A DNA stretch of 64,000 nucleotides from Paramarasmius palmivorus (taxonomy: Eukaryota > Basidiomycota > Agaricomycetes > Agaricales > Marasmiaceae), in NCBI GenBank assembly GCA_037176845.1, contig JAYKXP010000008.1, positions 682,001-746,000 on the forward strand. The letters run 5' to 3'. Position numbers and translations under genes: made by a program. Of the stretch, positions 1-13,160 are shown one piece after another; within the stretch, counting starts at the first letter, position 1, and every line of letters begins with the position of its first letter. The notes under the pieces were generated by a model. That model saw only the letters and a program-made list of their open reading frames with translations. It did no database searches and was not told where the DNA came from.

Positions 1-3000
1 TATATCTTACCACAGGGAGTCCAGCTTGTGCCTCTGCTTCGAATACATTGACGAGGGCCTCAAAGGGTGGCCATAAAGTGTCCCAAACACGGAATGCAAC
101 GTCGTTGCTTGTACCGACTTCTTTCAGCTTGTGTTGAGCGAGTATGAGCCAAAGCTTAATGGCAATATAGGCATGGTTGATGTCGAGTATAGCGGCCTCA
201 GTAATGATTCCATGGGATTGTGTATGGTTCCGCAGTGCTGTATGATGTGCTGTAGTGAATGCACCAAGCAGTGAGCACATCAAGTCCATCCACTGTAGAG
301 ACTCTTCTTTCAGTGCTGCTAGCAGTAGGATATTCCATCCTCGAACGTTCATACTTTGTCGTCCAGGTTTCTACGAACATAAAAACATGATAAGTATAGA
401 AAAAGCTTGCTCGGAGTCGACTTACCTCTGTTCCCTGTTCTATCATCTTGGTAATCACATTCGAATTGCGACTTGCTGCCGAAAGCACCATCCTGGCTAT
501 TTCAATCGATACGGAGAGATCCCTGTCAGACCGGGGATCATTCCAAGCATAGTTATGCAAGAAGTGAAGCCCTGGGCTGGCCAACCCGATGAACAAGTTA
601 GGGTATGACATTGACAAGGGCACACCAGAAACTTCCGTGGTCATAATCGTCTGTGATAGCGCCCCAATAGTGGACGAAAGAACCCGTGACTTCATTCGTA
701 AACCGTCCGCCAAAATCTCGAACAACACCATCAGAACAGGGTTGGTGGCATTCTCGTTTTCAGTTTTTCGGTAAAATGTAGAGGTGACATGAACAAGGCG
801 AGAGAGTGTAGCAGAGTCAACGGAAAGTCGGTTGAGCGCCACCCGGAGGATAGTGTCAGTATATTGAAGCATTTCCTAGAAAAATGTTCTAGCCAAATTA
901 CAGAGAACGTGCGAGCGCTTACTCGGCAATGTGCTTTATTATGCTGCATCAGGACAGCTGCTATATGAAGTAGTGGCGCAGGATTAATAGCCTCAGGTGT
1001 CCACTCTGATATACGGCGTGCCAGGAGTGTAAGATGGTGCCCAACAACTACAACGCAACAATTTATAAGCATGCAGCGTTCAGCGAGAAAGGTCTTACAT
1101 ATGATCATCTCAACTGTGTAGTTTTGATGATGAACGACCTCCACGTATGCTTGCAGATTGTCTAATACAGCTTGGAAGGTATGTTGATCACTTTCGACGG
1201 CGCGGGGGAGCGTATCACGAAGAAGGGATTCTCGTAAACTCTCTCCCTCGCGATCTTCCTTTGCATTAGCATCGAGAACTTGTTTGAGAACCACGAACAC
1301 GCCCCGCTCGAGCTTCCTCTACAAGACAAGTCAATCGTTGATTTTTAACAGCAAGGAAAGCCTAGACGATACCCGCAACAACCCTGCGAAAATCCCATTG
1401 CCCGAGTATCTGGAGAAATGTGAGATGACGATGCGAATAAAGACGAGGAACACACGTCTTGAGGGTGTTTTCGAGGAATGCCTTCGCTTGGTTGACAAGA
1501 GGGTCTTGATTCGCATTGTTTTGCAGGATGATTAGTTTCGCGACTTGCTCGATGGAAAAGCTGGGTAGAGTCACGTCAGCTCCTTGAAAGAAAGGCTAAA
1601 GATGCAGAGATCACATACTGTATGATGGATCTCATGGTACCATGGAATCTCTTGACATACGCTTGGACAACTAGAAGGGCAAGTTGTCGACATTCGTAGT
1701 TGGTATCTTCCAACATGTATTCCATGGCAACTGTAACTGCCTGTTTTAGGTTGGGTTGCAAATGTCGAATGTATATGTTCTCGAAATTATGCTTGTATAT
1801 CACGATACAGAGGGATTCCAATAAGCTTTTCGTTGTGAGGACTGGGAGCGAAAGAAGATCCTTTACGCTCGAGAACAGGCCTAGAAGCACGTCCACAAAT
1901 AGAGAGCCGACTAGTAGAGGGGTCGAGTTGGCGTTCCCTCCTTTCATTGAAGGTTCCATGGATGGTATTGCAGCGGGATGAGGCGAGTCCAATAGAGATG
2001 ACAGTTGAGATACGCATGGCAAGGCATACCGAGGAACTGCGACAAGGCGGCCAAATTTCACGAAGAAGGTAAGGCCATTCAGGGCTGGAACAGCATGCAC
2101 GTCTTCAAAGCCAACGACTCGCGCTACATGCTGCTTGATCCTGAGTAAAGAATTGGCATCGATGTAGATGCCATTCGCGATCATGTCAATACTCAGAATT
2201 AGGGTGCAAACCTGTAATGTTAATTGTTACCGAGAATATCCGCCTGGGCAATCCATGCACCTACCCGTAGACCGGTCATTTCGGTATCGGCGTTCAATGA
2301 CGCCACGGATGATTGCCCATCATCGTCTTGGACAGATAAGCCATACATGGACTTTTGTAGATGCAGCTCGTTAGAGGTCTCAATGCTACACACATAAAAC
2401 GCACCAGGTGAGAGGACAGAGCGCCATCTTTGTTATTCGCCCCTTCTTGGTCGTATTGATCTTCTGCGAGAATCTCGAGTAAGGCTTCCCATGAGACCAC
2501 TGAAGAAATGTCAACGCCGCAAATACTTGATTAGTATTCGGGACGCTTACCTTGCCAAGCGGGAAAGTGTGGACGAAGTTGTACCAGGAAAGCAGCTAGC
2601 CTCGCCTTGTCTGCAATGGATGACGTGGCTAAAAAGGCAGTCCAACAGGACGATATTTGGTTGAAGTGACTGGAGAGTAGCGTGGACGAGAGGGTCTCGA
2701 CTGCCAAACGTATTTCTTCCTGGTCATGGAATGAAGGAGGCTTATACATATAGAAAACGACTCGCATACCTTCTCGTCCTGCCAGAGTGACCTGAAGAAG
2801 TAAAAGAACACGTCTGTTATACTTGCTTCCCATTGGCGCCCTTCGACGCTCAGAGCCAGACTAGTTATATCCAGGATGATCCTGAAAAGGCGGGTTACCG
2901 CGGAGAGTCTGGAGTACAATAAGTGAGAAACACAACATATCTTACTAGACTACATCACCGTGCTTCCCAGTTTTCTTCGGGCTTGAAAAAAGCGTCCAGC

Positions 3001-6000
3001 ATTTCCTTGAAGGGTGGAGGGTCAACTACGATTACTCGAAGCAAGAACGCAAATCGAATCCCAATGAGGTCTTGTCGTTGGATATTGTAGAAAAGAAAGG
3101 CGCTATGTGCCTGATTAGAAGTTTCACTGTCGCCGTCTACCGATCATACCTTCTACAAAGCATCTGTTCGTTCCTCAGAATGAAATTATCCACTTCGTGC
3201 GGTGCCAAATAGGGCGAATCCATCAGGAAGGCATAGAGGAATTTGGCGACGAGGCACGTGACGTTCTCGTTATTTGCTGTCAGATAAGTATCGAGGACTT
3301 TCATTAAGGATGGGTCGATGACTATTGGGTCATCTACCTGGGAATTACGGCTCGCCAATTTTCTTCTATCCTCGACGTTTAAATTTAGCATTAGGCTACA
3401 AAAAGTAGTCAATACGTACCGTGACGGGAATGCTCTGACCTCGTCCTCCAAAACGAGACCACCATCGATGACCTTCTTTCGATCACAACCGTACAGCAAC
3501 AAGCAGGTCGCCAAAGATTGTCTAATAATATTGAAGCTTTGACGAGCATCAGCATAGGTTTAGGTGCCTCGTTAAGTCGCATACCTTTCAGGATCATGTC
3601 CCTCTTTTAGTTTTGCCAACAGGTTAGGTTGAAGACGGACGTGTAATGAAGCCAATAGCTTCTGAACCTGGTCCCGCCCATGCGGTTGGAGCCACACACT
3701 GAACATCATCGAATTGACGAACAAAAGGGATTGAGAGGTAGGTGCTTCGAATTGTTCAAGTAATTGCAATAGATGTGCGAACGTCGCGTATGGTACACTG
3801 ATACCAGACGTCGCGAAGATCCGCAGCCAATTCAAGCTTCGCTGAAGCCCATCCTTGGAATCAGAAGCGGTCTGGAGGACTAGACTCCAAGGATCGAAGC
3901 TAAGGTGGTCTGAGAGGTGTACCACCGAATCTAACATGCTGACACGATGAGAGGCATCGCCTTCTCTTTGAAAAATCCTAGACAGAGACGGCAGAGGCTA
4001 CGATGCGCTTTAGCCTGAGACCAACTAGTATGGTGAAAGCGGCGACGTACTCGGAAAGTAGTTTCAGAAGTACTCATAGCATATAGCCAGCGTACAAATA
4101 GATCCTCAAGCACACTGAACGTAATCGCGTTCTGGGACAGTCGAAAAATAAGCCGAAGAAGCCTCTCAAGCTTATCTTCAGATACGCGATGCTAGGGCCA
4201 TGAAACCATGAGTCAGTCAAATTATCAAAGATCGTTTTGCGACAAATACCTCTTCTGATGCCTCCAGTGAAGAGGACAAGTTGGAAACTTCGAGGGCTTC
4301 CTCGACGAAATCAGTACAAATGTTATATAACAACACTGCATAGTTATCAGGGCTCTGGTCATGCAAAGCTGCCAACCAGGGGATAGCATATCTCGATACC
4401 AACGCACGCCGAGAGGCTACGTAGTCACCTCCGTTGTTGACTGAACTTGATGGTGCTTTACGAAGACTCTGCAAAGGAGGCCACGGCGCCGGATCTACAG
4501 GGGACCGGACACCAGGAAGCGCCCGTTGCTTCGCAAGGTAATCCCTAAGAATTGTTGCCAAGTTCTCGTCCTATTCTTGAACGTCAGCAACCAGTGACCA
4601 TATTGGTACATGAATCTGACCTCCGCGAGTATCCACGACACGACACTCCTAGTCAATCTTCCGAGAGCATATTCAGAAGCGGAACCCGATGGCCAAAGCC
4701 TTCTGCTAAGCATCAACCAACCTATCTCATTCACGAAGAGATCAAGATCCGAGAGACATGCTTCTACAGCGGCAAAGAGTGTCTCAACGTCAGTTGAGAC
4801 ATCTAATCCTAGTGGAAGTGGGAATGAACAATAAGCATGCTTTTGAACCTGTCCGTCCGCGAATGGGGTCGATTCCGCGTCAAAGCTGTCAAACAAACCG
4901 ACGTGAAGCATGTGCATTAATAGGAACTTGGCAGTGATGTCTGAACGAACGTGAAAGTCACGGCCGATTGCGTCCCTGAGGTGTGAGAGCGGCATGATTT
5001 CAAAAGGGTGGGCTATCGATTCCCCGTGATGGTCATTACTAGTATCGGCTTGTGACACCGTCAGAAGGGTAGATGGAGGGGGGCGGTCGTGTTCTTTGGT
5101 GGGGTCGAGAGGCATTTTCATGGAAGCCGACATGAAGACAAGAAAAGACCAGTCGTACATCAATGCATGGCTTGATCGTTCTATGTCGTTATATTGGAAA
5201 TAGTCCATAGTTCCTGGTGAAACAGCGTCGCCCTTTGCTCCGAGAAATTCTTGACACCAGGCCAAAACATTATGCAGCTCGAATGGTGAAAGTCGAGCCC
5301 CTTTAGAGCGGAAGAAGCCCTTCTCTTCGACTCTGAGAGTACCTAGTGCGATGCCATTTTGAAGCAACTGCGATTGCGTCCAAAGCATGGCAAATAGTAT
5401 CGAAACGTCCTCGTACGTTTTGTTCTGGATATCTTCCTTGGTGAATGACAGAATCTCTGGATAAAAGTCAGTGCACGTCTGCCTCAGAGCAGACCAATCA
5501 ATAGATATCGAGTTCGAATCGACCTGCTGCGGAGCACAAGTTGAAAAGGAAGTACTCGTCGTACATTCTGGATGCAGGAATTGATGGCACATGCTGCAAT
5601 ACAGGGCCTGCTCGTAGCATCCCCAAAGCGGCTTCCGACAGACGGAGCACAAGCAAAGCGAGAACACGTTGACAGGTTTTAACCTGTGTCGCAGTCTACG
5701 GTTTGCTAGCAATGCGCCCTTTGGATTATGGCCCATTGTAGTGCAGAACCGATAGACTGCAACTCGCATCGTGTTATCATCCGAAGCCATAGAGTAGTTG
5801 ATCACTCGGCTGCCCTCCGGAAGATCATAGCAATCGAAATGTACCGCGCAAACACACAATGGACAGAAAAGTCCAAACCCTGTAATATCTCGAGTGCAGA
5901 CCTGGCAAGCGTGACCAAGTAAAGATGGCCCATTGTGGATATGCGCAAAGCGCCAAGGCATGAATTGGTGCTGATGGGATGGAGGTTCTGTGGTGCCTTC

Positions 6001-7524
6001 TGGGTTAGGCGGACGAGTCGATGGTTTACTGATTACGACGTGACCGATTGCTCGGGGCCAGAACCAGGAAAGTAGACGAGCGGCAGATCGTCTGGCTTTT
6101 GGGCTGTGGTATGACATGACTTCCAGGGCGTCGAGGTAGGCATCGAATTTCATTCGAGCAATGGCCTCAATAAGTCGATGAAGGCGGTAGGTTGGGCCAA
6201 CTGAGACATTGGACTCTCCGGGAAACTCGAAGCGCTCAAGCAGAGCGGCAAGTAATGGTCGGATTATGGCAGTCATGTTGTATAGAGCGGAAGCCTGCAT
6301 GGGTGCATTGCTAGATTTGATAGCCAGGAGATGGGACTGTGCCGTGGACCAGGGAGTCCATTCAAGCCCGACGTCGGGGTCAGAGTCGTCAGGGGCCGCT
6401 TCTACCTGAATGGATATCCCAATTGGCTGTTTCTCGGTACCATGAGTGGTATCTACGGTTGAAATTAGTATGATCTGCACATTACTAGTAGCATGTCCAC
6501 TCACGGGGTACAAGTTGTTCTGCGCTGCTTTCCCGCTCTTGAAGGTTTCTGAGTTCAGCCAAGACACCACGGACTATACATTCTTCGAAGAAGGCCAGCA
6601 GCCGACCACACATCTCGTAAGGGAAAGTGGATACGGCAGGTATAAGGGCGAGGGTAATGTCAGCTATAGTTTTGGAGCTATGTCGATGTGTGTGCAAAAG
6701 AAATTTCGCAGCTTCCAGCGTTATTGCCTGTAACGCGTTTGGCGGTCGTGAAGGCCGCGGTGATTCCACTTGAAACCGACAGTCTTCTAGAATGACGGAT
6801 GAGAGGATGGATATGCATTGCGATAGTAGCCCCACTGGTTTGGCTCTTTTGCCGAATGTAGGTGAAGGTGATCTGGATCTTTGACCGCCAGGCTGGAGGC
6901 TATTTCGGCGACGAAAGGGAGAAGAAAGCCTGCCCGATTCACGGCGTTCTTCTACATCGCTTGGAGCTCTACGACGAATATGAGCAACAAGGGAGAGACG
7001 GGGGTTCTGAGTACTCACGCTTCATCAAATATCTTCCAGCCTTGCAGCAAAGAAATCTTTAACACATCCATCAATTGTGTCATGAGTTCAAACGTAGCAT
7101 CGGTGGAATAAACCCCTCCTTCGTCGTCTTCATCGGCGGGACTCAGTACGTTCCTCTCCTCTTCCCTCGTCTCTTTTCCAAGCTTCACTACATCCTTTAC
7201 TGTTTCAACCAGCCCAGTTCCTTTCTCTTTGGCATCTTCATCTATCCCAAGGTCATCGTATACACTTGGCGGCATCGTACGACGGCTTAGCTGGTTCAAA
7301 ACGTGTGCAAGTAGCTTTCGCGATTCAGTTTTTCGACTACTTGTCTTTTGAGAACTTCTAAATGTTAGGCCGAGAGGTGATGTTGGAGGCTTTTCGGAGG
7401 GAGGTGACCCGGAAACACGAAATGACGGTACTCCCGTAGGTACCTGCAGACTGATGGGATTTAGATCTTCGTTGTCGTCCTGAGCAATGCTGGTATTGAT
7501 ACGAAGCGGCTTAAGAGGCTCCAT
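1..7524 (-). CDS. UNC80-like giant channel-complex protein, 3' end cut by window edge
   Basis: Many exons on the minus strand share one style and read from an ATG at 7524 (MEPLKPLRINTS) to the left edge without a convincing end. The N-terminal 170 residues are disordered and Ser/Pro-rich. An alpha-helical region follows, with the block EDCRFQVESPRPSRPPNALQ and the phrase STFPYEMCGRLLAFFEE. The middle holds two C1-like zinc clusters at about 5600-5930, CQVCTRDITGFGLFCPLC and CSVCRKPLWGCYEQALYCSMC, each followed by a His. The rest is long helical repeat-like sequence. This arrangement resembles fungal proteins annotated as UNC80 components of the NALCN/Cch1-type cation channel, which act at the plasma membrane; I assign it from remembered family appearance, not a search. 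Length in the window is roughly 2,000 residues. A different large HEAT-repeat scaffold is possible. Confidence 0.55.
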
Positions 7525-7742
7525 GACCAGATACGGGGGTTGAAACGTTGAAACTGCAACGGCAGGGCCTGGTGGAAGCCAAGAAGTCGTGCGCTTGTTT
7601 GGGCGTCATCGTGCTTTAGGCCGTGCTCACATTTTGGATTTATTCAACCTTCCAACTTAATCATAGCTGTGTAGCTGGAACTCGCGTCAACTATCTAATA
7701 CATTGAAACCTGATTACTAGCCCTGTGGTGCTGCTGAGGTCT

Positions 7743-9272
7743 TCATATTTGTCGGAGTCGTAGTCGAACTGCATTTTTAGATGCACGGGAGTCTGGAGCA
7801 AGATAAGCATCATAGAAGCCTGTAATGAATTCCTCTGCCTTGAAACCGAATCTGTTGTATAATAGCTGGATGCGGTAATTTGAGTCGGGGATGAACAATG
7901 GGAGAGTGTAGCGTACCATCGCTGGGTTGTTCGCAGAAACATGTAGAGTGATATCCTTCCCGGGGTTGCGAGTAATCAGGTGGTAAAGCATGTTCCTGAC
8001 ACAACTTAGTCTATAGCGAATACTTCGCCAGATGAAAAACATACGTCGCAATCTGTGAATTATCCCAGCCAGCCTTGACCGCAAGATACGTGATATAGGT
8101 TTCTCGAGGTGAGCTAAGAATGGCGACACCAACGACCAGTTTCTTGTACAGAGCAACAACGGTGCACCGCTGGGGAGAATAATCGAGCGAGTCGGCAACT
8201 GTGAGATTGATATGTGGTCATAGGAACTCGGACGATCTTGCCAGTGACTGACCATTGATCCCAGTCCAAAAAGACCTCTGGAGAAGATCGTGTACTTGAT
8301 CAAGGTGTCCCGCTTGTAAGCATGCATATGCGATTGGCGCCCTGGATTCGATGACTGACTCTCTTTCAGGGCTTAAGAACAACACTATCAGTCACAGTAC
8401 AAGTTCGGAAGCTCTGTAACATACTATGAGAGTCGATAGTGTTCTCTTATATCGTCCATGAGTTTCATCCATGGGCTTTCGGTCAGCCAGTCGACCGCAA
8501 TGAGGCCGGCCATCTGAAAACTGTTGGTGCCCACAAGTCGAGACAAGAAAGACCGCTCCAATGGCGTAGTTTGAATAGCGAAAAGTCTATCTTGTACATC
8601 TGTGTTGACTTCTGAAGAGGGCTGCTTTTCAAGTACATCTTGGACTTGAATTAGCCCGTAGGTGGTCTGAAGTTGCTGTTCCGGTAGATTCGTCTTGCGT
8701 CGCTGCTATATCGAAGATTGACAATGACTCGCAGTGTTTTCTCCTGAACAACTTAACGTACACGGTGAACTTTGAGTTTCCTGAGAATGGTAGCCTCTGA
8801 TTCGTCTAGACTTTGATATCTCGGGGACACGATGTTGTCAATCGAGACGGCCTCGGCTGGAGTAAGTTTGCGCAACGGATTGCCCTATCGAAAGCTTCAG
8901 TGAGGAAGAAGGAAAACAAGCAAAATAAACGCACAGCCTCGTCGTAACTAATATCCCTGGCATAGAAAGAGGCACTGTCCTGAAGGTATTCTGGCAATAA
9001 GTCGCCGAATAGTTCTTCGAACGAGTGTTCCAAGCCATCTTCCTCGTCGTATCTGAGTTCTTCGAGCAGTGGCTCAAACGAAAACTTTGGAGCGGTGAAC
9101 ACTTCGCCTGTTCGTGCAAATTTTTCGGTATCTATCTTTCTTCGTTTGCGTTGCGTGTTTTTGTGTGTCTTAGGCTGTGAGATCGAGATAAGATTGCGCC
9201 TGAAATGCTTACACTGTCACTCACCTTTCGCTCTACATGTTCGTTGTAGCCATCAGAAGTGTCCGAGAGCAT
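7743..9272 (-). CDS. KAT14/CSRP2BP-like GNAT acetyltransferase
   Basis: The C-terminal exons, joined across a short intron near 7862-7915, give NPGKDITLHVSANNPAM followed by LLYNRFGFKAEEFITGFYDA and a final RASKNAVRLRLRQ. This is the acetyl-CoA-binding end of the GNAT fold as found in KAT14, the acetyltransferase of the ADA2A complex. The N-terminal exons encode an acidic segment (LLPEYLQDSASFYARD) behind a basic patch QRKRRKID that could be a nuclear signal. I chose the ATG at 9272 (MLSDTSDGYNEH) because its exon ends in a clean GTGAGT donor and joins in frame to the basic patch. The first exon directly abuts a retrotransposon fragment (9304-9414), so the promoter must lie within or beyond repeat DNA. 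Middle exon limits are approximate. The likely role is protein lysine acetylation in chromatin; the exact substrate is unknown. Confidence 0.75.
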
Positions 9273-9303
9273 GAAATCGAAAGAGTGGAGGCGGAGTCGT
9301 AGA

Positions 9304-9414
9304 CGAGCGCCTGTTTGAAGTTCTGCGCGTCGACACGCACGTACACGCCATGTATCAAAGTGGTGAGTCCTATTACTGTAGCACTGTTCCTTATTAAGAC
9401 TATACATATCTATA
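9304..9414 (-). repeat. Non-LTR retrotransposon fragment next to KAT14-like start
   Basis: About 110 bases match 14998-15105 with scattered substitutions; both begin GAGCGCCTGTT and end ACTATACATATCTATA. The second copy runs into a reading frame with a retrotransposon zinc knuckle, so this one is taken as a decayed fragment of the same family. Confidence 0.7.
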
Positions 9415-10117
9415 AAACAATCCGAGCTAGTCGGAAGAATCGTAATAGTGCTAGCGATCAGCTCGTGCTCAAAGGCTTGCCAGACGGTGCTCTGCCTCAG
9501 GTTGAATTCACGATATTTCAATCTTATTTCATATGATTTTCACAGCCGCGGCCCACGCATCTTTATCTACTTTGTACAACTACTGGTTAATCCCAGACAG
9601 TCATTGATATTCCCAGTGAGGTTTCATCGGACGCCATCGGACGTAGGGCAAAGTCGAACGAGGTCCACAACGTCTGATGGCATCCTATTGCGTCCGACGC
9701 CATAGGACGGGGCTGGGGCCCGGGGTTATTTGCTAGTAGGGTATTTTGGTTCCTTTTCCTTTTTTGTTGTTTTTTTTTTGTTGTAGAATCAATATATTCA
9801 CGACTAATACTGTACATACATCATGCGTAGCCTCGACATACCTTAACGACACTAACTGCTGCCTCCAACTAGGTGCCCCTGCCCTATGCCCTAACTGCCT
9901 CTTCTCCCTGCTCTAGGCTCCCATCCGCCGTCTTCGATACTGTTCTTGTTGCAAGCGTCCTGGAATCTTGTCAGCGGGGCACTGGTGCTGTATGGTAATA
10001 CAACTTACCAGGGAACCATGAATCTTCGGGAAGTAGTCCTGAGGGTTATTGTCAGGTTGACAGAGAGAAATCAGTAAGTGCATACGTGCCTTCTTCAATG
10101 ACTCTCCGTTCAGCAGC
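9415..10117. other. Gene-poor, repeat-derived spacer
   Basis: No convincing gene. It holds three copies of a motif built on GGATGCCATCGG or its complement (about 9631-9646, 9677-9689 and 9690-9708) and a T-rich tract at about 9740-9785. The same motif returns at 11174-11186 and 11204-11217 on the far side of the next retrotransposon remnant, so the two groups may mark the borders of one old insertion. Confidence 0.4.
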
Positions 10118-11080
10118 TTAAACCAGTCTCATGACTACCTGCTCTTGATCCAATCTTGATCCGGTATCGTTATGACGCGTCCAGAACGCTCGGAGCTGCG
10201 AGAACGTTGAAAACCGGGGCGGAAGAGGGATGACGCTACGACAATAGCTTAGGTAATCAAAGGTATTCCTGAAGATCGGGTCGTCGAAGGTAAAGAACAC
10301 AATGTAAAGTAAAGTAAAGTAAAGTAGAAGATAAAGTGATGAAGTTTCCAGGTAAGGACGAGATGATCGTGTTTTTAAATGTGGTGATGTAGGTGGGATA
10401 AAAACGTCGGTAACGCAACTTTCATAATCTTCGAGCGACGACTTGATAGGTCCGGAGCCCTCGTGAACCCTTGATACTGTGCCCATAATCTGCCCGTAAG
10501 ATGAATAGAGGCGCGGTGCGTCAGGTTCGATATTACAACGTGTAAGTATCCGGCAAAGAGAGTGATGTAGCGACAGCCTAGGAACAACTCCCAGGTAGTA
10601 TTCGGATTTTTGGGTTGGCCAGTGCTCGTTGTCGGAGAACAGTGCCGAAGCGACCTGCGTAATGTCGTGGAGAGTATCTGGAGAGATGGTGGTCCTTAGG
10701 TCTTCCATGTAGGAAGTGATCTGGGCAAGTAACGACGTTCGAGCGACATCGCGTAGCTCATGAAAGCGAGGACATGCGACGAAGAGATGATGTGGTGTCT
10801 CGAGGTCGTTACAGCCGAAGGAACACCACGGTGATACATTCCCGAAGCGGAGGAAGCAGGTATATTTGGTTGGCAGCTGGGAAGACCTTGCGTAGCTGTA
10901 CCATGACCGAATACGCAGAAGACGTGCGGGTGTACGGTGTACAGGTGGGCAGGTGGCGGCACCGGATCATAGATGCATGTTGAGAGTGAGGTGGTTGGGG
11001 AAAGAATGGAGCGCGGGAAAGTTGTGGGCAAAGGGCGGACCCTGACGCGCTAGGACCAACGTTGGGAAACGTGGCAAGCA
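10118..11080 (-). mobile_element. Non-LTR retrotransposon remnant (C-terminal end)
   Basis: Read on the minus strand across frames, the segment gives CSFGCNDLETPHHLFVACPR followed by FHELRDV, then a conserved tail with LFSDNEHWPTQKSEYYLGVV. The Cys/His spacing and the tail match the zinc-knuckle end that follows the reverse transcriptase/RNase H part in fungal LINE-like elements. The reading is split over at least two frames, and no reverse-transcriptase core is present, so this is a truncated, dead copy. Confidence 0.7.
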
Positions 11081-11508
11081 TGAGTGACGGCGGTGGTGCT
11101 TTCTTACCGTTTCTCTAACAGCTACAGAGCCGGCAAAAATCTAAGGTATACTTACGTCCCAAAACCCTTTGGAATCCGATGGCATCCACTATTCGAACGA
11201 TTTCCCCGATGGCATCCGTTTGTATGCCATTCCCATTTCACTATCATCTCATAGTGTCCCTCAACGGAGCTCAGCTTTGTATCTAACGAGTTCCATTATG
11301 TCTAACAATCCGTATGATACATCTACATGGACATGTCCAACGGTATGGCTACATGGGAGTGTGACAACACAAGATAAAATCACAACTAGCTAGTCAAAAC
11401 TTCGTGGCTACCAGCCATCAAGCGCGCTTCCAGGTTGAAGTTTCCACCGTTTGTCTCTACCATCACAAGATTAGCTTCACTTGAGTCACAAACTTTGGTT
11501 ATACAAAC
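11081..11508. other. Spacer without a recognised gene
   Basis: The spacer lies between the retrotransposon remnant and the 3' end of the orphan gene. Two copies of the GATGGCATCC motif lie at about 11176 and 11207, in opposite orientation to the first copy near 9631. Nothing else is recognisable. Confidence 0.4.
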
Positions 11509-12776
11509 TCACTCAAGGTACAGTTGGCATATTTCTGCGGCCTCTAATCTTTCCATAGCTAAGCAGAACAGGTCTGCGCGAGGGCCATAAGAGGTCTCTA
11601 CTATCCTGGCTCTTGGTGAGTTACCGGCAATCGGTTTCATCTTCCCATCCTCGCCACGATAGCCCTCTAGTTCAAGGAACTCAACGAAGATCATCTGATC
11701 ATAGTCTGTTATCGCAACTGTTTCACATCGGGAATCGGCCGCGTAGCTAGAACAAATCTGATTCAGATATGGTTACAAAATCAATCGAGGCAATACTTAC
11801 TGCTTTAGTTGTGGCATAAACGCCTTCACATTCTTGGCAGCAAGCGCCAGAGGATTTTGATGCTCTTGTGCGATGGAGGGGTACTCATCAACCAGTGCAT
11901 TTCTATCGATTGTTCCCCTGTTCTATGGTGGGGAATTCAGTGAATGGTTGCTGTCGCAATAGACTGTTACCTGCCTTCTCTTCAACGACATCAAGGACAA
12001 GTCCTGGAGGTTTTTTGCCTTTTCCGGTTGGTCCGCCCAACACTAGACGTGGATCTTTCCCAACCTTCTCAACATAGTCCTTCATTGCGGCTACAAATCC
12101 CCTTGTATATCCTAATAGGCCAGGCGTGCCTTGGCCTGTGGAATGAAAGTCGATTTTTGTACTTGGGTCGTGAAATGTGCAGTTTGGGACGAGGACCAGG
12201 TAGTGGTCGCAACGAGTGCGTCCTAAAATTTTGATCAGTTTGAACTCGTATACTTATATGAGAAAATTACGCGCCTTTTTTAGTACTGGAAATGGGCTGA
12301 CATAGGATATGGAATTTATACCCCCGGCTTTGAAACATCTGGGGTAGATGAGGAGGAACTGCCTCTTCGAGCAACTTTTTTACATGCACCAAAATGTTCG
12401 TGTAAGTGCCTTGGCTGAAAGGGAGTAGATGTTCAGAAGTTCGAATTTCAATCTTGAGGGCTCAGACGTACGCCACGCAATCCTCGTTTACGAGGGTAGG
12501 TGAATGCTGGTCCGTACCGCCCCAAGTTACCTCTATCTGGTTCAGAAATTCCAAATATTTTCTGCGTTCCTCGGTTTTGTCAATTGTAGACTCTATGTTT
12601 ACATCTGCTGCACCGAAAATTTTGAGAATTAGGGCAGATGTCGATTTGTGTGTGGAGTGTTCGGCCGTAAGTTTATCGCGTGGAGGGGGATAACCGGCTT
12701 TAGGGAGCAGTAAAGCATAATCCGCGCATGTCTTGATGTCCGATGGACTTGTGTCGGCGTCCAATGCAACAAACAT
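11509..12776 (-). CDS. Orphan multi-exon protein of unknown function
   Basis: Exons read from an ATG at 12776 (MFVALDADTSPSDIKTCADY) to a TGA at 11509-11511 (EICQLYLE). They carry protein-like sequence throughout, including HYLVLVPNCTFHDPSTKIDF, a Gly/Lys stretch GGPTGKGKKPPGL and AITDYDQMIFVEFLELEGY. GGPTGKGK resembles a nucleotide-binding loop, but I do not trust it as a P-loop. I do not recognise the family. Two exon junctions (near 12250 and 11935) miss the expected reading frame by one base under standard GT-AG splicing. The gene is divergent from the kinase-like gene at 13161, about 380 bases away, so the two may be co-expressed. A start upstream of 12776 is possible. Confidence 0.5.
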
Positions 12777-12882
12777 TGAGGTATCTGGGAGAAGAGAAGT
12801 GTGCAGACTTCGACATTTTCATTTTCCCTAATAGGAAGGTGAGTCTGGTGGCGTACTGGAGACCTCATCATGTGATGTGACC

Positions 12883-13120
12883 ATACAGTGACGGCAAATA
12901 TTGATGTCACTACCAAAAACAGAAATAACGCCGTATCTTTTTGTATCTCGCAGCTTCCTACCAAGTTTCTGGTGCAGAAGCAAGGAGGAGACGAGAGAAT
13001 TCAGATCCTGAATCTTTCCGTTGGACGGGAAACTGTACGATGAGATATGGCTCAAAAGAATCAAGGTGAAAAGGCCTTGTGTTCACGTGACACTGACATC
13101 AATATTTGCCGTCACTGTAT
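12883..13120. repeat. Perfect 27-bp inverted repeat between divergent genes
   Basis: Positions 12883-12909 and 13094-13120 are exact reverse complements over 27 bases, separated by 184 bases. The arms contain CAATATTTGCCGTCACTG on the right. The pair lies between the orphan gene (minus) and the kinase-like gene (plus). It could be a miniature transposon footprint, a cruciform-forming element or a shared regulatory duplication. Confidence 0.85.
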
Positions 13121-13160
13121 ACGTGACACAGCTCATTCCTGTTCAATCATTTGAATCAAG

